In this document: piece by piece, positions 58,177 through 64,000 of the stretch
How positions within the stretch are numbered: position 1 is the stretch's first letter
Layout: each line of letters begins with the position of its first letter
DNA from: Methanoculleus horonobensis
GTDB taxonomy: Archaea; Halobacteriota; Methanomicrobia; Methanomicrobiales; Methanoculleaceae
Direction: 5' to 3'
Assembly: GCF_001602375.1 (NCBI RefSeq)
Contig: NZ_BCNY01000015.1
Location: 372,001-436,000, forward strand
Length of the DNA: 64,000 nt
Translations under genes and position numbers: made by a program
Notes under the pieces: generated by a model
Told to the model about the DNA's origin: nothing
Seen by the model: only the letters and a program-made list of their open reading frames with translations
The model's database searches: none

Positions 58177-58668
58177 ATGATTATGGCTGAGAAGAACGTC
58201 GTGCTCCACACGACCATGGGAGAGATCACGATCCGCCTCTACGACGACATGCCGGTTACCGCGGGGAACTTTGAGAAACTCGCGAAGTCCGGGTTCTACG
58301 ACGGCACGATCTTTCATCGCGTGATCGCGAACTTCATGATCCAGGGCGGCGATCCCACCGGCACCGGGACGGGCGGGCCGGGCTACACCATCACCGACGA
58401 GTTCGTGAAGGGCCACTCGAACCAGCGGGGCACGATCGCGATGGCGAACACCGGACGCCCGAACTCCGGCGGCAGCCAATTCTTCATCAACCTGGTGAAC
58501 AACGACTTCCTCGACTGGGACAACCCCAGGACACCGAGCGCTCATCCGGTCTTCGGTGAGGTGGTGGAGGGGCTCGACATCGTCGACAAGATCGGGAAGG
58601 TGAAGACGGGCTCCGCGGACAAGCCGAAGGTTCCCGTCCGGATCGAGAAGGCGGAAGTCCGGGAGTAA
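58177..58668 (+). CDS. Cyclophilin-type peptidyl-prolyl isomerase
   Basis: A 163-residue protein: GTIFHRVIANFMIQGGDPTGTGTGGPG and NSGGSQFFINLVNN with FGEVVEGLDIVDKI. Active-site Arg is in FHRV, and the substrate residues are in QGGD and GSQFFI. It is cytoplasmic (no signal peptide) and assists protein folding. An ATG three codons later is also possible. Confidence 0.95.
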   Translation: MIMAEKNVVLHTTMGEITIRLYDDMPVTAGNFEKLAKSGFYDGTIFHRVIANFMIQGGDPTGTGTGGPGYTITDEFVKGHSNQRGTIAMANTGRPNSGGSQFFINLVNNDFLDWDNPRTPSAHPVFGEVVEGLDIVDKIGKVKTGSADKPKVPVRIEKAEVRE

Positions 58669-58678
58669 TCCTTTTTTT

Positions 58679-59149
58679 ATGCGCCATAGTGACGCCGGCC
58701 GCAGGGACCCGGGCGTGATCGAGGAGCGGATCGGCTATACCTTCAATGACCGCGCACTCCTCGAACGGGCGCTCACCCGCCTCGCCTACACCCTGGAGGC
58801 GGGCCTTCCCCCCGAGACTCACATGGACGCCCTCGCCACCCTCGGCGATGCGGTCATCAACGTGGTCGTCGTGGAGGCGGTGGTCATGGGCGGGGCGCAC
58901 GACAAGGGCGCGATCACCAACAGGAAGATGAACCTGGTGAATATGACCCGGCTCCGCGGGCTCGCAGAAGACCTCGACCTCGGGAACTACGTCCGCTGGG
59001 GGAAGGGGGAGGCCGCCCAGAGGGTCTGGACATCCGGCCGGGTCCTCGCCGAGTGTCTGGAGGCGCTCGTCGGCGCCGTCTACCTGGACGGCGGGATGGA
59101 GGCGGCCGCAGGAGTGCTCCGGCGGCTCGGGCTTACGGAGAAGGCGTAA
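58679..59149 (+). CDS. RNase III-like domain protein with altered catalytic residues
   Basis: A 156-residue protein without a dsRNA-binding domain. The fold matches RNase III: IEERIGYTFNDRALLERALT, LATLGDAVINVVV and LAECLEALVGAVYLDGG. Against the usual NERLEFLGD box, the first Glu is Asp50 and the second is Ala53, while Asp57 is kept; in the second box the usual Asp is Glu125 and Glu128 is kept. Activity is therefore doubtful or different. It overlaps the convergent transporter gene by 17 bp. Confidence 0.75.
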   Translation: MRHSDAGRRDPGVIEERIGYTFNDRALLERALTRLAYTLEAGLPPETHMDALATLGDAVINVVVVEAVVMGGAHDKGAITNRKMNLVNMTRLRGLAEDLDLGNYVRWGKGEAAQRVWTSGRVLAECLEALVGAVYLDGGMEAAAGVLRRLGLTEKA

Positions 59150-60431
59150 CCCCTTCTTCTCTCTCCTCCCCCGGTGCCGGAACGCCGGCCGGCGGCCGCA
59201 TCAGGAGCCAGGCGACGGCGAACCCCGCCGCCGCGAGGGCCGCGACCCACGGGAAGACGCCGAGATACGTCCCGGTCGCCGTCCGGATGAACCCCGCGAG
59301 CTGCGGCCCGGCGATGGCGCCTGCACCGTAGGCGAGGAAGACGACCCCGTAGCAGCGCGGGTAGTCGCACGTCCCGAAGTAGGACGCCGTCGCCGTCGGC
59401 GCGATCGCAAGCCAGCCCCCGAGGCAACCCCAGAGGACGGCGAACGCGACGATGTAGGCCGGCACGCCGGGCGCAAGCCACATCAGGACGGATGCCGCCG
59501 CGATCAGCGCAAACGTTAGCATCGCCGTCTTCTGCGCCGATATCCGGTCGGCAAGCCCACCGAACGCCGGCCGGCCCAGCCCGTTAAAGACGGCGAAGAA
59601 CCCGACGAGGAGCGTCGCGAGCCCTGCATCCACCCCGGCAAGTTCGGTTCCGACCGGTTTTGCGATCGAGATCGCCATCAGCCCCGCGAGGCAGCCGACG
59701 AAGTAGCAGGCGAAGAGCCCGTAGAATGTCCCCGTCCGGAGCATCCCTCTCCGGTCGCACTCGCAGACCGGCGTCGTTCCGACCCCGGGCGCGGGCGCCG
59801 ACCATCCCGCCGGCCGCCACCCCTCCGGCGGGAACCGGAGCGGCAGGGCCGAGAGGACCAGCACAGCGATCAGCGCGGCGCCGAAGATCCGGAACGTCGC
59901 CATCACCCCGTAGGCGGCGATCAGGGCACCTGCCGCGTTCGCGGTGACGAAGGCCGAGAACCCGAACCCGAGGAGAGCAAGCCCGACGGCAAGCCCCCGC
60001 CGGTCCGGGAACCACCGGGCGGCCACGGCGACCGGTGCCCCATAGGCGATCCCGACCCCTAGACCGCCGATCACGCCGTAGACGACATAGAGCGCCTCGA
60101 CGGACGTCGCCGTCGAGGCGAGGAGCCACCCGAGGCCGGTGAGGAGCCCGCCGACGATCGTCACCTTCCGCGGGCCGTAGCGCTCGATGTACTTCCCAGC
60201 GAGCGGCATCGCTATCGCGAAGAAGGCGAGGAAGACCGAGAACGGGAGGAGGGCCTCCGCCGCCGTCACCTCCCGGCCGAGCGTCGCGGTGAAGTGCGCC
60301 GCGAGCGGCGCCACGAAGACGCTCCAGGAGTAGATGCTCCCGAGGCAGAGGTTGACGACGAGGCCGAGGGCGACGAGCCCCCATCGCCCCTTCTCAGCGG
60401 GCAGCCCGAAGATCGTTGGTGTATCCGGCAT
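59133..60431 (-). CDS. Major facilitator superfamily transporter, OFA family
   Basis: A 432-residue protein with twelve predicted helices. The start RWGLVALGLVVNLCLGSIYSWSVFVAPL, GGLGVGIAYGAPVAVAARWFPDRRGLAVG and GFFAVFNGLGRPAFGGLADRIS are OFA (oxalate/formate antiporter) blocks. It lies 6 bp after the acetyl-CoA synthetase gene, so it may move acetate or another carboxylate for that enzyme; formate is the other possibility in a formate-using methanogen. Confidence 0.87.
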   Translation of the reverse strand: MPDTPTIFGLPAEKGRWGLVALGLVVNLCLGSIYSWSVFVAPLAAHFTATLGREVTAAEALLPFSVFLAFFAIAMPLAGKYIERYGPRKVTIVGGLLTGLGWLLASTATSVEALYVVYGVIGGLGVGIAYGAPVAVAARWFPDRRGLAVGLALLGFGFSAFVTANAAGALIAAYGVMATFRIFGAALIAVLVLSALPLRFPPEGWRPAGWSAPAPGVGTTPVCECDRRGMLRTGTFYGLFACYFVGCLAGLMAISIAKPVGTELAGVDAGLATLLVGFFAVFNGLGRPAFGGLADRISAQKTAMLTFALIAAASVLMWLAPGVPAYIVAFAVLWGCLGGWLAIAPTATASYFGTCDYPRCYGVVFLAYGAGAIAGPQLAGFIRTATGTYLGVFPWVAALAAAGFAVAWLLMRPPAGVPAPGEEREEGVTPSP

Positions 60432-60437
60432 GACCGT

Positions 60438-62345
60438 CTACTCCTCGAGCGTTGAGATGTCGCCCGGGTCCATGCCGAGCTCGCGGGCTTTCAAGACCCG
60501 GCGCATGATCTTGCCGCTCCGGGTCTTGGGGAGCCTCTCCATGAACTCGATCTCGGCCGGAACCGCGACCGGCCCGAGGCTCTTTCGGACGTGCCGGGCG
60601 AGGTCGTCGGTGAGGCCGTCGCCGGGGCTCACCCCCACGCAGAGGGTGACGAATGCCTTGATGACGTTCCCTTTCAGCGGATCGGGTTTTCCGATGACCG
60701 CGGCCTCAGCCACCGCATCGTGGGAGACGAGCGCGCTCTCGACCTCGGCCGTCCCGATGTTGTGCCCGGCGACGACGATCAGGTCGTCGGCCCGGCCGAT
60801 GACCATGATGTAGCCGTCCTCGTCCTTCACTGCGAGATCGCCTGCGGTGTAGCACCCCGGGATGGTGCTCCAGTAGGTGCAGTAACGCTCGTCGTTGCCG
60901 TGAACCGTCCGGAGCATCGCCGGCCAGGGCTCCCGGATCACCAGGAACCCGCCGGTTCCGGGTGGAACGGGTCTCCCCGTCCTGTCGACGACGTCCACGA
61001 CGGCGCCCGGAACGGGTTTGCCGGCAAACCCCGGCTTCATCGCCTCGCCGACCATCGTGGTGATCATGTGCATCCCGGTCTCGGTCTGCCACCAGGTGTC
61101 CACGATCGGGCACCGCCCGCCGCCGATCGAGCGGTAGTACCACTCGAACGCCTCCGGGTTGAGTGGTTCGCCGACCGAGCCGAGCACCCGGAGCGTCGAG
61201 AGGTCGTACTTCGCCGGCCACTCGTCGCCGTAGCGCATGAACATCCGGATGGCCGTCGGCGCGGTGTAGAAGATCGTCACCCCGAGCTCCTGAACCAGCT
61301 TCCAGTAGGCGCCCGGATCCGGGTAGTCCGGCGTTCCTTCGGCGAGGACGACCGTCGTGCCGACCTCGAGCGGGCCGTAGACGATGTAACTGTGGCCGGT
61401 GATCCACCCGGTGTCGGCGGTGCACCAGTAGACGTCGTTTTCTTTGATATCGAAGACGTGACGGGTGGTGTAGTAGGTCCCGACCGCGTAGCCGCCGCAG
61501 GTATGCACGATGCCTTTCGGGGCACCGGTCGAACCGCTCGTGTAGAGGATGAAGAGCGGGTCCTCCGAGTCCATCGCCACCGCCGGGCAGTCGGGTGCGG
61601 CACGGGCCATCAGGTCGGCGTAGTCGACCTCCGTCCCGGGGTCGAGTTCGACGGCCGGTATCTCGCGCCGGAGGACGACGACCTTCTCGACACCCGGTGT
61701 GCGAGTGAGTGCTTCGGTCGCGAGTTCCCGGAGCGGGACGGTCTTTCCCCGGCGGTAGCCGACGTCCGCGGTGACGAGAACCTTCGCCTCGGCGTCGTTG
61801 ATCCGCATCGCGAGCGCGTCCGGCCCGAACCCGCCGAAGACCACCGAGTGAACGGCTCCGATCCGGGCGCAGGCGAGCATCGCGACGACCTGCTCGGGGA
61901 CGAGCGGCATGTAGATGCAGACGCGGTCGCCCTTGTTGACCCCGAGGGACTTCAGGCCGTTTGCAAACTGCATCACCTCGCGGTGCAGGGCCTCGTAGGT
62001 GAGGATCCGCGCCTCTCCGCTCTCGGCGTGCCAGACGATCGCCGGCTTATCCTTCCGGCCGCCGGCGACGTGCCGGTCCAGGCAGCTCGTGGTGATGTTC
62101 AGTTTTCCGTTGACGAACCACTTTGCGTAGGGGTAGTTCCACTCCCTGACCCTGTCCCAGGGCTCGAACCAGTCGAGCTCGCGGGCGACGTTCTCCCAGA
62201 ACCCTTCGGGGTCGCGCAGGAACGTGCTGTAGGCCTGGGTGTAGTCCGGTGTCCAGGCATTCGTTCTGCACCGGGGGTCCGGGAGGTAGCGTTTCTCCTC
62301 CAGTTTCACGGCAAAAGTTTCTGCCATATCTCCAACGTCCTGCAT
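60438..62345 (-). CDS. acs: Acetyl-CoA synthetase (AMP-forming)
   Basis: A 635-residue protein. LYTSGSTGAPKGIVHT (P-loop A3), DTWWQTETGMHM, and the C-terminal PKTRSGKIMRRVLK with the acetylatable catalytic Lys are clear; the order of domains is the standard Acs one. It makes acetyl-CoA from acetate and ATP, releasing AMP and pyrophosphate; hydrogenotrophic methanogens use it to fix acetate carbon. The start is ATG 62345, part of a palindrome, or ATG 62327. Confidence 0.95.
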   Translation of the reverse strand: MQDVGDMAETFAVKLEEKRYLPDPRCRTNAWTPDYTQAYSTFLRDPEGFWENVARELDWFEPWDRVREWNYPYAKWFVNGKLNITTSCLDRHVAGGRKDKPAIVWHAESGEARILTYEALHREVMQFANGLKSLGVNKGDRVCIYMPLVPEQVVAMLACARIGAVHSVVFGGFGPDALAMRINDAEAKVLVTADVGYRRGKTVPLRELATEALTRTPGVEKVVVLRREIPAVELDPGTEVDYADLMARAAPDCPAVAMDSEDPLFILYTSGSTGAPKGIVHTCGGYAVGTYYTTRHVFDIKENDVYWCTADTGWITGHSYIVYGPLEVGTTVVLAEGTPDYPDPGAYWKLVQELGVTIFYTAPTAIRMFMRYGDEWPAKYDLSTLRVLGSVGEPLNPEAFEWYYRSIGGGRCPIVDTWWQTETGMHMITTMVGEAMKPGFAGKPVPGAVVDVVDRTGRPVPPGTGGFLVIREPWPAMLRTVHGNDERYCTYWSTIPGCYTAGDLAVKDEDGYIMVIGRADDLIVVAGHNIGTAEVESALVSHDAVAEAAVIGKPDPLKGNVIKAFVTLCVGVSPGDGLTDDLARHVRKSLGPVAVPAEIEFMERLPKTRSGKIMRRVLKARELGMDPGDISTLEE

Positions 62346-62356
62346 GATTAATCATG
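62343..62356. promoter_or_regulatory. Acs operator site 1 (overlaps start codon)
   Basis: CATGATTAATCATG, a perfect 14-bp palindrome. The minus-strand start ATG of acs (62345-62343) is its last three bases. The core is CATGAT-NN-ATCATG, shared with sites 2 and 3. Confidence 0.65.
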
Positions 62357-62543
62357 CCGGATTCCGCCGGTCGGAACCCGTGCGGGTTCTAACTCCGTGC
62401 AGAAACGGCTGATCGTTCCGTCCGGCGGCCTCCGGCCTCCGGTTCGTGGTCGCTCTCTCATGCGTGCGGCCGCCAGCACCAGGTCGGCAGCCGCCGGGGT
62501 CGTAACCGTTCCGGGTTCCTCCTCCCGTCCGGCCGCCCTCCAG

Positions 62544-62569
62544 ATTATACATGATCGATCATGTATAAT
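62544..62569. promoter_or_regulatory. Acs operator site 2 (26-bp perfect palindrome)
   Basis: A perfect 26-bp palindrome with centre ATCGAT. Arms begin ATTATACATGATC on both strands; the core CATGATCGATCATG lies at 62550-62563. It is at or just after the predicted transcription start of acs. Confidence 0.8.
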
Positions 62570-62571
62570 TT

Positions 62572-62589
62572 TACATGATCAATAATGTA
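62572..62589. promoter_or_regulatory. Acs operator site 3 (imperfect)
   Basis: TACATGATCAATAATGTA has the same core with one arm mismatch (CATGATCAATAATG at 62574-62587). Its centre is 24 bp from site 2, about two helical turns, so both may be bound on one face. Confidence 0.6.
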
Positions 62590-62670
62590 GGATCTGCAAT
62601 AAATATTGCGGTGACCGCCGAAGTGGTGCAGTTGCCCTGCCCGGTGGGCGTATGAAAAAAAGGAGTCGGA

Positions 62671-64000
<1,330 letters not shown>

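Larger units (their letters stand above)
62346..62670. other. Acs leader and promoter region between acs and hppA
   Basis: No supported gene. The minus-strand TATA-like AATATTTATTG lies at about 62597-62607, predicting a start near 62575 and a leader of about 230 nt before acs. The leader is GC-rich. Three copies of one palindrome lie in the region (listed separately). A short minus-strand open frame exists in the leader but is not supported. Confidence 0.5.

Noticed and set aside
60591-62351. 586-residue plus-strand open frame
   Set aside because: Antisense to acetyl-CoA synthetase, with Arg/Asp/Val-rich shadow composition and no recognisable motif.
62352-62552. 66-residue upstream open frame in the acs leader
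   Set aside because: Gly/Arg-rich translation of GC-rich leader, start codon lies within the operator palindrome, no ribosome binding site.

Overview
The window looks like chromosomal DNA from a GC-rich hydrogenotrophic methanogen of the Methanomicrobiales, most like Methanoculleus. This placement is inferred from gene content and base composition, not from an alignment. The archaeal signs are an Orc1/Cdc6 initiator with ORB-type origin boxes, Hel308, a KEOPS Cgi121 subunit, RIO1 kinase next to a Dim2-like KH protein, a type II archaeal GAPDH, a short PurA, Tsr3, and TATA boxes placed for leaderless or short-leader mRNAs. No rRNA, tRNA, insertion sequence, prophage or CRISPR array was recognised.

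Layout. 1-6.5 kb: a LemA fragment, an HTH-PAS regulator, a three-gene Rsb-like partner-switching operon (STAS protein, SpoIIE-type phosphatase, RsbW-like kinase), a deoxyribosyltransferase fusion, Tsr3, and a LarC C-terminal domain lacking the rest of LarC. 7-15 kb: a Cache lipoprotein, a methyltransferase, a second HTH-PAS regulator with a palindrome at its promoter, a 46-bp tandem repeat array, a HEAT-repeat protein and surface proteins. 15-22 kb: alpha-glucan phosphorylase, an ABC exporter, and a ROK kinase/phosphatase/YigZ-like operon. 22-25 kb: feoA-feoB-dtxR behind a perfect palindromic operator. 25-28 kb: small proteins, including paired KTSC and paired GNAT genes. 28-34.5 kb: housekeeping genes (gap, tyrS, rio1, KH, hel308, cgi121, moaB).

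34.6-39.1 kb is a likely replication origin. Inverted ORB-like boxes flank a repeat block and a strongly AT-rich segment directly upstream of orc1/cdc6, and a further box lies upstream of purA. 39.4-43.5 kb holds purA, a Trm112-like protein, cbiB and pdxS-pdxT. 43.5-50.5 kb is an ArsR-controlled thiol/metalloid-type cluster: two Cys-containing permeases, Cys-rich small proteins, two mini-thioredoxins, a DGC-DUF2703 fusion, an ABC exporter and a stand-alone DUF2703 protein. Two copies of TTCAA-N6-TTGAA bracket its TATA box. 50.8-56.3 kb is the most novel-looking module: a BtuF/FecB-like ABC importer combined with a SAM methyltransferase and a radical-SAM enzyme fused to a substrate-binding-protein-like domain.

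56.5-64 kb holds a P-loop NTPase with an altered Walker A motif, a DUF5714-like protein, cyclophilin, an RNase III-like protein with altered catalytic residues, and an acs-OFA transporter operon preceded by three copies of a CATGAT-NN-ATCATG palindrome. The membrane pyrophosphatase hppA runs off the right edge. Acetyl-CoA synthetase releases pyrophosphate and HppA can conserve the energy of its hydrolysis, so the last genes make sense together in acetate assimilation.
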